DNA of 64,000 nt, from contig NC_080427.1 in NCBI RefSeq assembly GCF_029873635.1, positions 73,501,348-73,565,347 on the forward strand. Direction: 5' to 3'. How positions within the stretch are numbered: the stretch's first letter is position 1; each line of letters begins with the position of its first letter. This stretch comes from Malania oleifera (taxonomy: Eukaryota; Streptophyta; Magnoliopsida; Santalales; Ximeniaceae). Positions 1 to 10,574 of this stretch are shown one piece after another. The position numbers and the translations under genes were made by a program. The notes under the pieces are model-generated. The model did not search any database. It had not been told where the DNA came from and was given only the letters and a program-made list of their open reading frames with translations.

Positions 1-653
1 ATTAGTCATGTCCCAATTTTGATAATGAAAAATACTCTAGTATTTAATGGTTTCTAAGTTTGTGTGTAGGTTCTCATTGGCAAGTTTATATAATGTAATG
101 CAGCAACCTAAAGAGAAGTGAAGACCCAACATATTTATTATTGTATTTTTACTATTGGGCCTGCAATACTTATCATCTAAGGTCTATAATAATCTGCATA
201 TCATGCATGTAGAAACTAAAGCTCAAGACCGTAGTTTGACCTTAGGGTTCGGTCGACCAATGCCAGGTTTTTTGACGTACTTAAAAAGGCCTTAGAAAAG
301 ACATTAGGTCCCTAAACAAATGCACAAATAGTCCTCATATCACTTACATAATTGGGGGAATTAATTGAAGCAAAAATTGGACTTAATTGAAAATCTTGAG
401 AGAGTTCATACGACCAAACGTGTGGCATTCAAAACACCTCGGGCACCTGGACCATGGATACATCAACATGTTGACTTGGATTCGGGCGACCGAAAATATT
501 TGACCACATCTTTCACAGGCAACCGAATCCCTAACTTGACACCTTTTCACCAACCCGAGCGCCCAAACATTACGTACAAACATGCCTCGGGCGACCAAAT
601 TGGTAAGTTCAAGCTACTAAACTTAGCTTCGGGCACCCGAATCGTGGACAAAG
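1..653 (+). mobile_element. Sirevirus-type LTR A, left part (starts before the window)
   Basis: This is the U3 side of a Ty1-copia LTR. The first bases (GGTCATGTCCC then TTTTGATAATG) match the sequence just inside the start of LTRs B and D, so the true LTR start should lie only about ten bases before the window. It carries an array of TCGGGC(G/A)CCCGAA-like motifs at roughly 483, 558, 589 and 629. The LTR is interrupted at 653 by solo LTR B and resumes at 2892, where the same motif array continues. The interruption is proven by a direct CAAAG duplication. Confidence 0.8.
649..653. repeat. Target-site duplication CAAAG, left copy of LTR B
   Basis: CAAAG lies immediately before the TGTTGAC start of LTR B and is repeated at 2887-2891 directly after its end. 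Five bases is the usual duplication size for copia integrase. Confidence 0.9.
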
Positions 654-1075
654 TGTTGACTTTATTGGTCACGCCCGGTTTTGATTATGACAAATACTCA
701 TTGTATCTAATGAGTGTTTGAGGTTTTGTGTAGGAACTAAGAGTGATAAGATCAAGATGTGCACAAAGCAAGAAAAGCTTGAAGACCAATTTATAATTCA
801 GCATTGTAATATATTTATATTGGTCTGTAATAGTAAGTAGGTATTTGGTTTATAATAAGCTCACACATATCACATGTATGATTTACTATGTAAGCTCAAA
901 CAAACCATGAATGAGAAAGGACCTTAGAAAGACCTTAGGGTGTACCCTTTTTCGGTGTCTTAATTTTGGACCAAATGACCCTAGGACACTCACTCATGCG
1001 TACATATGTTTGAATATTTGACTTGAGTAATTGCATGCTTGGAAAAAGGACAAAAATGTACAAGTCTTGTACTTT

Positions 1076-1454
1076 CGGTCGACCGACCCACACAGGTCAT
1101 TTCCTCCTGGTCGATCGAAACCAGTCTGGGTCAACATATTGACCACGGTCCGGTCGATTGAACCCTTACAGTTCATTTGATCCCGGTCGATCGAACCACC
1201 TGGGAGTCAACATTTTGACGTCTCGATCGACTGACCATTTTTGTACTCCAACTACCTGGTCGACCGGAGGATCCTCGGGAGAAATCCCAGTGGTCTGGTC
1301 GACCGAACCAGGCAGTTCAAAATGGCTCGATCGACTTAACCTCAGAAGTTAGGGAAATCGCCCACTTCCGGTTGACCGAGCCCTTAGCTCAAAAACCCCC
1401 TGGTCGACCGAACCATATGAGTCATGGTCGACCGAAACTAATCTGGTCGACCGG
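1076..1454 (+). repeat. U3 array of GGTCGACC palindromes in LTR B
   Basis: About twelve copies of CGGTCGACCG or one-to-two-base variants (GGTCGATCGA, CGATCGACTG, GGTTGACCGA) occur at irregular 20-45 bp spacing. The first is a perfect 10-bp palindrome at 1076-1085. Copies are usually followed by AACC and then a GTTCAAAA-like tail. The array lies upstream of the TATA box, as expected for U3 regulatory sites. Confidence 0.85.
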
Positions 1455-1582
1455 ACCTTTCGGGTTGCCCTGATTTTTTACCGCAATTAATATTTTTTAA
1501 ACAGGGTTAAAATGCTTTAAACATCATTAAACTTTCCTAATAATACCCAATAGGTCCCCAACGGTCATATTTTCTCCCATGC

Positions 1583-1592
1583 CTATATATAT
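1583..1592 (+). promoter_or_regulatory. Probable TATA box of LTR B
   Basis: CTATATATATG follows the motif array and precedes the conserved GAGTTCATTTG segment. A TATA run sits at the matching place in LTR A (near 3132), LTR D (near 35008) and element E (minus strand near 47403 and 54600). Confidence 0.6.
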
Positions 1593-2616
1593 GAGTTCAT
1601 TTGAGAAAATTACGACGGATTTAACCTTTATGATTAGGAAAAATTCTTTGAAATTTCCAAAGCCTATACTACTCATTTTTTAGCCCGATTCACTTATGCT
1701 TATCGTTTAATAGTGCATATATCATTTGTAAGTGGATTAAGTGTGTGTTTGGGAAGGTTTGTTCTCCGTATTTTATTTGTTTGACATAATTTTATTTGAG
1801 GGAAAAACCTAAGGTTTCTTAGGGGGATTTTGCTAATAAGCCTATCCTAAGAAGACCTTGTTTGATTTTCTAAGCTTGCACCTTTATTGCAAGATCTTAA
1901 GAAAATTGTATTTGTTTTTGGTTGTAAAAACCTTTCAAACACTTTCAAATATCCATTGTGCTTTTATCTTGAAAAAAATTTGAAGAGATATTTGTTTGTG
2001 TGATAAAATCTTTGTTGCAATATTCATTAACTCATATATCCTTTGCTAAATACAAAGATTACACATCTTTTGCAAACCAAGCATATACATCATTTAATAC
2101 TTACATGCTTGAGTTATCTTGCTTATTGAAATACTGGAGACTTGACATCTTTGTGTGAACTTATTTGTTGAATATCGTGTGATACAAAGATTGCTTGTTT
2201 GCCACTCTTACATACACATTACACATATAGAAAATACTTTTGAGAGTTGAACCATTTAGACCACATTGAGCTTACATATTGAATCATATTGTGGTGTATG
2301 ATATTGCGTGCATTTGGGTACATATATGCTTTACACGAAAGCACAATCACTGTACCATCTAATTATATACACATTCGTTATATATCCAGGCACGGGCCTA
2401 AAGAGGGAGACTAGCCCTGGAATAGTCCCGAATTGGCTTAGACCCGGTTATGAAAGCTAGGTGCGTCGTCCTGTTAAAGCGTGTAGGTTGAGGTCAGCCC
2501 CGCTAATTGACTTGGTTAAGGTTGAGGTCAGCCCTGTGTTAATTTGACCTGGTTGTAAACGGTGCTGCTCCACCCTTAAGTAAGCTATTAGTGGAATCCT
2601 TTGACTTGCGAGCTAG

Positions 2617-2652
2617 AGGCGAGGACGTAGGCACAGTTGGCCGAACCCCGAT
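2617..2652 (+). promoter_or_regulatory. Conserved U5 signal GGACGTAGGC..GGCCGAACC in LTR B
   Basis: The block GGACGTAGGCACAGTTGGCC continues as GAACCCCGATAAC. Versions of it occur at the matching place in LTRs A, C, D, E, F and the copia LTR at 4858. Its function is unknown to me. Its position downstream of the promoter places it in the transcribed R/U5 leader. Confidence 0.6.
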
Positions 2653-2886
2653 AACATATCGTGTATTCATTTACATTTCTGCACTTTATATTTACCGCTC
2701 GTATATATTATTGTGTGAATGATGCGTTTGATTTAATTTCCACATCATTGTTATCTCGCATTCGGAAATTGCACAGACAAGTCCCTAGGTTGTGAATATA
2801 CTATTGTTGAATAGATTAACCTAGGAGAAAAAGTTTTAAATTCCAATTCACCCCCCCCCCCTCTTGGGAATACACCAATTCAAACA

Positions 2887-2891
2887 CAAAG
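2887..2891. repeat. Target-site duplication CAAAG, right copy of LTR B
   Basis: Perfect match to 649-653. Confidence 0.9.
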
Positions 2892-4242
2892 ACATTCTGT
2901 TTTTTGTTTAGCTAACCGATCCCAGACTCAGGCACCCAAACTTCAAAAAAGCACTTTTTTGGTTGAGTATGTTCGGGCGACCGAACCTTGGGTCAGGCAC
3001 CCGAATCTCTCGGGTTAAATTAATTCTTACCGGGGTTAAAATTAAATAAACAAGGTTAATTTTCTTAATGGTTTTTAGAACAAATTTAATAATACCTTTG
3101 GTGTCCCCAATGGTCATAATTTTGCCTATGTCTATATATATCTCTTCATTTGCAAAATTAAGGAAAGATTAGCAAATAGGATGAAGCCAAAAATCTCTGA
3201 AAAACTTCAAATCATATTTTCTCCTACTAAGTCCATAACACTCAAATACCTTCATTCCTTTAAAAAAATCTTAATTTGTAAGTTTTTTATTAATTATTCC
3301 ATTTTTCTAAAAACCCTCACTTGCTTTTGTGCTTGTAATTTTCATATTGAGGGTTTAGCTTGATTTTTTCCCCTATTTTATTTGATAAATCTTTGGTTGG
3401 GAAAAATCATATAGCTAAGTGAGTTTGCATTATCATTGCAATACTCATTTGGACTTATTTTTTTGTATGCAAAAATATTTTACAAAGCTAGATTTTAAAC
3501 AACTCTTGTGCTAGATATATTTGACAAAATATTTTTGAGGTTATTTGAATACTCTGATTGGCATATTTGAAACCCTAACCTTGCATTGAGATATTTTATA
3601 TTGTTTTTAAAAGAAAACCTTGTTTATACACTCTTGTGCATATTTGAGATTATCCATAATATTGAGTGTTGATTGCACACGTAAAGCACCGAGCTTATAG
3701 TTCATACATCATTGAGGTGCATTGATTATACTGTGCTTAGTAGTATATAATTTCCTTAGTGTAAGAAGCATATATCCATGTACAAATTATATACACATTT
3801 GTGGTATTCCAGGCGTGGGCTTGAAGAGGGAGACTAGCCCTATTGAATAGTCTTGGACTGGCTCAGATCCGATTAGGAAAGCTAGGTGCGCCATCCTAGT
3901 AAGGCGTGTTGGTTGAGGTCAGCCCTGTGAATTGACCTAGTTGTAACTGGTGCCACTCCACCCGTTAAGTGAGCATTAGCAGAATCCATGGGCTTGCAAG
4001 TTAGAGGCAGGGACATAGGCACAGTTGGCTGAACCTCGATAACATTTCTTGTGCGTGCTTTTAATTTTCGCATTTTAAATTCCCGCACATGAATGTTTAT
4101 ATTTTACTATTGTGAATGATTGGGTTTATAATTGCATAGACAAACCCTAAGTTGAGTAATACTGTTGTTAAACCGATTGACTTAGGTGATAATTTTTAAA
4201 TACCCAATTCACCCCCCTCTTGGGAATACACCAAAGCTAATA
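2892..4242 (+). mobile_element. Sirevirus-type LTR A, right part
   Basis: This continues LTR A after the LTR B insertion. The U3 motif array resumes (CAGGCACCCAAAC near 2931, CGGGCGACCGAACC near 2970, CAGGCACCCGAATC near 2993). It is followed by a TATA run near 3132, an R/U5 with GGGACATAGGC..GGCTGAACC near 4010-4040, and the end signature TTCACCCCCCTCTTGGGAATACACC. The last bases, AAAGCTAATA, resemble the AAAGCTAACA end of LTR D with one change. No primer-binding site follows, so A is also a solo LTR or a truncated element. The right edge is good to a few bases. Confidence 0.8.
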
Positions 4243-4857
4243 TATTGCTATTGTAAATGCTGGAAAAGGAGTTAGATTATTATTGATTGAATAAAGGTTC
4301 TTCCTTTGAAAACTCAAAGCTTTGTTCTGATCCTTGCAATTGAGTGGTGATAGGCTATGGCATTCTCCTCGAAGATTAGTTGGTGTGAGACCAACAATCT
4401 ATCTAACATCTATCTACCACAATCCATCCACTACAACTATCCATCTCGAAGCCATCCATATCATCCATGTTCAAAAAACAACAAGCATCAACCTTTACAC
4501 CGATTCACCGCGATCTTAACAAATTTCTTGGTTTGATTCATGTTTGTGATCATTGGTAAGTTATTCAGAGGATCCACATGGTAAAACTCATCCCAACCCA
4601 TCTATAACTGTATTTACTAGTTTTGTTTATAATCCCATAAGCCCCCATTTTGCAAACCCCTAAAAATCCCATTTTTATCCTAAACCTTCGAAGCCCAATC
4701 GACTGAACCTTAGAGTCCAATCGCCCGACCCCTGTGTTGCTCTCAGTATTTGTCAAAAAATTCAGTCAGTCAACTAACCCTCTTGGCCCCAGTCGACTAA
4801 CCTTTGTTCCCTCTCGATTTCTCACCCAGAATCTCAGTCAGTTGCCTGAGGAACCCC
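4243..4857 (+). repeat. Dispersed repeat, copy 1 (candidate gypsy LTR/leader)
   Basis: This stretch reappears in the same orientation at about 41,161-41,820 with high identity by eye. Shared blocks include TATATTGCTATTGTAAATG, a segment ending TGAATAAAGGTTCTTCC, a run of CCATCCA-like words, and a tail with (C)AATCGACTGAACC / CAGTCAGTTGCC words. An AATAAA followed by a U5-like stretch suggests an LTR. The two copies flank the chromovirus-like pol in the same orientation, so they could be its LTR pair. No ORF in it looks real. Confidence 0.6.
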
Positions 4858-6711
4858 AGTTGGCCTAACATGGCTTTCGAATCTCGTTTTGATGATAACA
4901 AATAAAGTTGATTTAACATGTTTTTGTTTAAGTGATGATATTTCAAGAAACATTGTATGACAAAGGTCAAAAGGATCAAAGAAATGCAAGTTCAAGATCA
5001 CAAGGACCATAAAGCCATACTCCATCAACATAGTGATCAAAAGAAAGCTCAAGAGGACCAAAATGTTCAAAACATATGGAAACTTAAAGAAGACTCAAGC
5101 TCAAGTCTAAGAGGATTCAAAGCAAAGACATATATGAAGACTTCAAGCTTGGAGTGTTTAAAGTCTTTAGGATAACCTTTGTAAGTACTTCATACTAAAT
5201 ATCATTTTGAAATGCTTTGAAGCTCATTATGGGTTGTCATGGACTTAGAGACCTTATTTTAAAATCCTGAAAAAAGCTTTTTAAAGTAACAAAGCAAGAT
5301 TACTAAGAGTTTTTGAAAACTAAACTGAGAAAAAGAAATTATAACTGTTCAAGTGACTGAAGATTAAACCTTAGATGCCTAAAGAATTTCCTAACCATGT
5401 TTTAAAGCTAAAATCTCACAATTTTTAGAAATCTTAGGCGATTGACCTCCAAACCTCAGGCGCCTGACCACTATTAACGACTATTTTTTAAAAGTCTTAA
5501 AATTCAAATTTATATTTCTTGTACCCTAAATTCCGTATAAACGTGTAAAACACTCCAAGTAACTTGGGTAACACGGTTTAAACCTTTTTGAGTCTATAAA
5601 TACATGATTTCTTGAATCAAATAAGTACCAAGCATTGAAAATCTGCTCTGAAGCCATAATTGCTCTTTCTCTCTCAATGCTTTTTTGCTCACACTTTCAT
5701 ACTGAGAATTGTTGGGATATTATGAATCTCTAATCAATCTTCTCTGAGTTCAAACTTTTGAATTGTTGATTCTTATCAATAGAAGAAATCTAGTGAATTA
5801 ATTCTTGAGCTTCAGGTCAATTTCTTTGATATTTGTTTTGAAGTATATTAGTGGTTTCAATTGTACTAACCAGCCCTATCTGAGAGCATCTCTTGTACAA
5901 AAGAAACCTTTTCTTGTTTTCTTGTTTCTTTGATGGTTTAGGTCATTGGATCGTTGTACTTAGCGTGGGATATCGCTTGGAAAGGGGGCTCCACCCTAAA
6001 GGAGGGATTGTAACAGTTTGTTCCGCCCATAAAGGAATGCTATGGTGAAATCCTTAGGTGGTCTTTCTTAAGGCAAGGACGTAGGCTGGGTATAAGCCAA
6101 ACCTTATAAAAAAACTCGGCCTCACTCTCTTTCCCTAAACTCTCTTCACTTTTCTGTACATATATAACTGCGTGGTTATTTATTTCAAATCTATAAATTG
6201 TGTGGACTAGATATTAAATAAACCAAAAATTAATTTGACCTTGGGATTGTGGAAACCAAACGGGAGTACATTGATTGATTAACACCCAAAACTCATTAAT
6301 TGAAAGTTTGTTAAAAATCTGAGTTTTGGAAGAGTGTTGGAATTTTCAATTGTGCTTCATTAAAACATGACTTTTATCAAAACTCTACTATAAGTTATTC
6401 AATTGCTAAATCTTGGAAGCTTTGCTAAAATCATTTTTTAGTGTGAATCTTGTTTTGGTTATCTTGTTGAGAGGATTGAATTATTCAAAAGCTGAAAGCA
6501 TTACATTGTGAATCATTGGTTTGTGTTGATTGAATCAATTTACTCATTCTTAAAGTTTTAAAAGTGAATATTGATATTTAGCTTATATTGTAATTCAAAT
6601 CATCCTTGTTTGAATTCTTAACTTACGATAAGTTGTAAATCCATGAAAAGAGTTAAGAGAAACTTTTAAAACCCAATTCACCCCCCTCTTGGGACTACAC
6701 CTTACTTTTCA
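4858..6711 (+). mobile_element. 5' LTR of a Ty1-copia Sirevirus-type element
   Basis: The start reads (A)GTTGGCCTAACATGGCTTTC and matches the clean start TGTTGGCCTTACAAGG of LTR F. Comparison with repeat copy 2 also shows foreign sequence beginning here. The LTR ends after TTCACCCCCCTCTTGGGACT and is followed at once by a primer-binding site. Inside are weak U3 motifs (GGCGATTGACC, AGGCGCCTGACC near 5440-5470) and the U5 signal AAGGACGTAGGC near 6075. The left end is uncertain by one base because the first T appears mutated. Confidence 0.82.
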
Positions 6712-6713
6712 AT

Positions 6714-6724
6714 TGGTATCAGAG
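6714..6724 (+). promoter_or_regulatory. Primer-binding site, initiator Met tRNA
   Basis: TGGTATCAGAG, complementary to the 3' end of plant initiator methionine tRNA, lies two bases after the LTR end. This is the standard minus-strand DNA priming site for copia elements and it fixes the element's orientation as plus. Confidence 0.85.
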
Positions 6725-6769
6725 TTACATTGTAGCAAATCTTAACCTAGAAGCTACACAAAGATCTTT

Positions 6770-7371
6770 ATGGCACACCTAGGCATAGCTCCCTTTGCTA
6801 AGGGTCAGTCCTCATCTAGACCTCCTTTTTCTTGCGGAGTCAACTATACTTTTTGGAAACAACGAATGAGGATATACTTGCAAACCATGGATTGGAAAGC
6901 TTGGAAAGTTGTCACACATGGTGACCTTGTCCCTACTAAAAACATAGATAACAAAGAAATACCTAAAGAGGAAAAAAAGATGATCGACAATGACCATATG
7001 ATGTTGCAAGTAAATTCAAGTGCTATAAGTGTTTTATATTCTGCTCTTGATGTAAATGAATTCAATAGGGTCATGGTATGTAAATCAGTTAAAGAAATAT
7101 GGGATAAACTAGAGGTAACCTATGAAGGAACGGTTGATGTTAAAGATAATAAAATTGACATGCTCACAAGTGAGTATGAGGCCTTTAGGATGAACCCGAA
7201 TGAAACCATCACTAGTATGTACACTAGGTTCACCTATATAACAAACTCCCTCAATGCCTTAGGAAAGAATCACTCAACTTATGAACTGATCCAAAAAAAT
7301 TCTTAGAGGACTTCCACCGATTTGGGGACCTAAGGCCAATGCAATAATTGAAGGAAGAAATTTGAAAAACA
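6770..7371 (+). pseudogene. gag: Sirevirus-type copia gag, truncated and frameshifted
   Basis: The start context MAHLGIAPFAKGQ is the typical Sirevirus Gag N-terminus, with ATG 45 bases after the primer site. Residues 1-60 match the DUF4219-type region (aromatic YTFWKQRM core). Residues 90-178 match UBN2 (EIWDKLEVTYEG, DMLTSEYEAF). The frame breaks in a run of A at about 7290-7297. The next frame continues the family sequence (ILRGLPPIWGPK) to about 7371, where homology stops at the junction with a gypsy-like LTR. The zinc knuckle and all of pol are missing. It would encode the capsid-like nucleocapsid of the retrotransposon particle if whole. Identification as a copia gag is secure. Confidence 0.88.
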
Positions 7372-9245
7372 CCTCCTAATTACATGCCAAAGTTGCGTAA
7401 TTATGCATTTAAATTCATACATTAAATATCATAATTTTAATTACATGCCCGATTTTGTCTAATATTTTAATCATTGAGCTCACCCGATAATGTTAAGATA
7501 ATTACCCTATCCATTGCCAAACATTTATGGACACTCGTGTTTGATTATTGCAAGATAATTTTTGGACATTAAATTTGAAACTAGAATGTATGCGAGCATG
7601 AAGAGGTGCCATGTACGTGAGGCGGAGTCCAAATCAAGGTCGTGAGCATCCGAGATTTTCATGAACATTTAAAGGATAATTTTTGGAAGCTAAGCCATGC
7701 ACACAAAGAGAGACCGTTTCCGACATTATTTTGTAATTTTTGGGCATAACTTTCTCATTCATGCTCTGATCGAGATAATTCAAAATGTTGTGGAAAGCCA
7801 AGGGAATTCTCTACAATTTTTGTGTTTTGAGCTTTGAGAGTTACAAGCTGTAGGAAGGTCAAAATCGGTCTTGTTCACTGAAACAAAAAAAAAAGAAATA
7901 ATAAAATAAAATAATAATAATAAAGTGGGCCGAGTTGATGTGACTTGGCCATGCACTCTTGGGCTTCGTTGGTCTTTAATTTGAAATTCACTGGGTCTTT
8001 TTTGGGACTTCAAATGGGGAGTTATTTTAAGGGGTTGAGTCAATTAAAAGTGGGGGGATAAGGACCATGTGAGTGCATGATTCATGCACAGGAGGTAGGG
8101 TTCCAAGGGGGGGACGCACATAAGAAGAAAAAGGGGAGAAAAATAGGGTTGGAAATTTATTTATTTTTTTTTTTTTTGGGCCACATAGGAGGAGGCTGAA
8201 TAGGGAGCTGAGGAGGCATTCTTTGGAAGGGCTTCTTGGTGGGAAATTAAAGCAGAGGATTTTATTTTGGGAGGCACAGTCATAGGAGGCCTAGAGGCAG
8301 CAACTGTAGCAGGTTTATTTCATCTTAGAGACAGTCGTAGCAGAAACAACACATGAACAGTAAGGGTGGTTGGCAGTACGGTGAAAAATTAATATCTTTT
8401 CGGGAACAGGAAAGTGGCGAACAACGGCGGTGCTTAGGGTGTTTGCGGCGCGCGACGGCGGTGCTGTGGGTATTTTTTTGTCTTATACTCTCCAAATAAA
8501 AGAAAGCATGGTGAAATCGTTTATGTTTAATTTAATTTTTTGCATGAATTAATTTGTGTATTCTAGGAAAACAATGTAGCCTAGTTTTAAACTATACTTG
8601 CTCTTCGATGCTAATTTGAAGTAATTTTCGTTAATGTTTGTCTGAGTTATTCTACGCTTAATACTTTTAATTAACTGGCCATTAATTAGATGATGTTGTT
8701 CTTGTGATTTGCTACCGAAAGGGGGAATTATAGGATAGATCTTGGATAATTCAGCATAGGTGAATATAGAGATCGAAAGACTTGTATGAACTTACGTAGC
8801 ATAAAAAAATCGAGGGTCTTATTGCATTCTTGCGTTATTAATTTGCATAATCTTATGTTAAATAGTAAACAAGAATAGGTTCTGATTGACTATTGAACGA
8901 GGCATTTGGAAAAAATTGGAGATTTGCTAACAAATAGTTAAAACAAAGTTGAATTAGCTAGATGAGTAAAGCATCATGAGAAACTATGTGAAATTGGTTT
9001 TCTAGAAGTTTTCCCCCTCATTAATTTGATACGTGGCAACCAGTTTTATTTTCCTTTAATAGTTTATTTAAAGTAGCTTTATTTCAATTTCGCATTCTAA
9101 AATTATTAATCTTTCTAAATAAAATCAAGATTAGTATAATTTTGATACTTGGTAAAACTAAGACACCAATCCTTGAGAACGATACTCTTCACATCACTAT
9201 ATTGTAAAACTACGATACTGTGCACTTGCAATTTTACACCGATCA
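7372..9245 (+). mobile_element. Ty3-gypsy LTR, Athila/Tat-like, 5' copy
   Basis: This non-coding segment begins where copia gag homology stops and ends at GATCA just before a gypsy primer site. The length of about 1.87 kb is reasonable for an Athila-type LTR. It contains A/T-rich stretches, a TATA-poor GC-rich part near 8380-8470, and a 3' part ending TGCACTTGCAATTTTACACC. The left boundary is not marked by a visible duplication. A start at TGCCAAAG (7384) is also possible. It disrupts the copia gag. Confidence 0.6.
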
Positions 9246-9251
9246 AGTTTT

Positions 9252-9269
9252 TGGCGCCGTTGCCAGGGA
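9252..9269 (+). promoter_or_regulatory. Ty3-gypsy primer-binding site
   Basis: TGGCGCCGTTGCCAGGGA follows the LTR end after AAGTTT. The TGGCGCCGTTGCCGGGGA type is the usual priming site of plant Athila/Tat-lineage elements, not of chromoviruses, which normally use the Met-tRNA site. Confidence 0.85.
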
Positions 9270-9564
9270 TTAAGTTTTTCTTATTTTTGCCAATATCGAT
9301 ACAAAGTAGTCTATGTTTTAATTTAGAATTTTGTTTTAATTTTTATTTTTTATTTTATTTTATTTCTTGTTATTTTTTTCTTTTCTTTTTTAGGTGTTTT
9401 TTTTTTTATGTTAGATGCGCAGTGCTTGAACCCGTGCCATTACTCCTTTAAATCCAGAGATTGATAGAACGCTCAGAGCACTAAGGAAAAAAAGGGTACT
9501 AGCCATAGATAACAGTCAACAAATTTAGCAACCACGCGCCTTGAAGGATTATGTATAGCCAGTT
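9270..9564 (+). other. Gypsy 5' leader, no gene
   Basis: The leader between the primer site and gag is T-rich, with poly-T runs around 9320-9410. The open frame across it is low complexity and I do not consider it a gene. Confidence 0.5.
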
Positions 9565-10470
9565 GTGAATGACAACTATTCGGGTATTAGACGCCAGCCC
9601 ATTAATGCCAACAATTTTGAGCTCAAACCTGCCTTGATTAGCATGGTGCAGCAAGTCCAATTCAGTGGATCACCACTTGATGATCCCAATATCCATCTAG
9701 CGATGTTTATGGAGATTTGTGACACTCTAAATATCAATGGTGCTACTAAAGACACCATTAGACTGAGATTGTTCCCTTTTTCTTTGAGGGACAAGGCAAG
9801 AGGTTAGCTACAATCATTACAACCGGGAAGTATCACGAGTTGACAGGACATGTAGAAAAGTTTCTGACGAAATTCTTTCTAACTGCAAAAACAGCTCAAC
9901 TTAGGAGTGAGATTGGTCAATTCAAGCAACATGATTTTGAATCACTCTATGAAGCTTGGGAAAGGTATAAGGATTTGATTAGATGCTGTCCATAACATGG
10001 ATTGTCGGATTGGTTGCAAATTCAAATGTTCTATAATGGGTTAAATAGGAAAACTCGAACTTTAGTGGATGCTGCGTCTGGGGGAACTTTGATGTCAAGG
10101 ACACCTAAGGGTGTTACTGCTCTTTTGGAAGAAATTGTCTCAAATAACCATCAATGGCCAATTGAAAGAACTATGGCTAAGAAAGTTGTTGGGATTCATG
10201 AATTGGAGCCGCTTGTTGCACTTTCAACTCAAGTTGCTTCTTTGTCTCATCAGATTTCAGTTGTGACAACCCAAAGGATACCACAAATTGCAGACTATGT
10301 GGCAGCTACAAGTAGGACAAATCCGAGCAATGGAATGAGTCAAGAACTGGTTCAATACATCAACAATCAAAACTACAATTATCATGGTGATCCTTTGCCA
10401 CAATATTACCAACCAGGTCTTCAGAATCATGATAATTTGTCTTATGGAAAAAGAAGGAATGTGCTGTAAC
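9565..10470 (+). pseudogene. gag: Athila/Tat-like Ty3-gypsy gag, multiply disrupted
   Basis: The conceptual product contains the retrotransposon_gag core: LDDPNIHLAMFMEICDTL, then RLRLFPFSLRDKARG, then FLTKFFLTAKTAQLRSEIGQF, then LYEAWERYKDLIRCCP. These are characteristic of Athila-like Gag. In-frame stops replace conserved Trp codons: TAG at about 9806 where RGW is expected, and a TGA shortly after. A frameshift follows near 9855 and another stop sits near 9993. The region from 10002 to 10469 stays open (155 codons). There is no obvious zinc knuckle before homology fades near 10500. The product would be the particle shell protein. The copy cannot make it now. Confidence 0.85.
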
Positions 10471-10574
10471 CTCCTCCAGGACTTGAAAGTCAACAAAGTT
10501 AGAAGAAGATGTCACTTGAAGAAGCCATGGTATCATTTTTTTAGGAGACAAAAGCAAGGTTTAAAAAGTTAATG

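Larger units (their letters stand above)
654..2886 (+). mobile_element. Solo LTR B (Sirevirus-type Ty1-copia), 2,233 bp
   Basis: The LTR starts TGTTGACTTTATTGGTCACG and ends CACCAATTCAAACA after the family signature TTCACCCCC..CTCTTGGGAATACACC. Perfect 5-bp duplications (CAAAG) flank it. No primer-binding site, gag or pol follows, so the internal region was lost, most simply by LTR-LTR recombination. From left to right it has a U3 array of GGTCGACC motifs (1076-1454), a TATA box near 1584, and an R/U5 with the GGACGTAGGC..CCGAACC signal near 2617-2652. It belongs to the same broad family as LTR D and the LTRs of element E. Confidence 0.92.

Noticed and set aside
1076..1454. Regularly repeated palindromes considered as a CRISPR array
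   Set aside because: Repeats are only 8-12 bp, variable, with uneven non-unique spacers, lie inside a plant LTR, and have no cas genes nearby.
9149..9451. A 100-codon frame over the gypsy primer site and leader
   Set aside because: Phe/Leu-rich translation of poly-T sequence that overlaps the primer-binding site.
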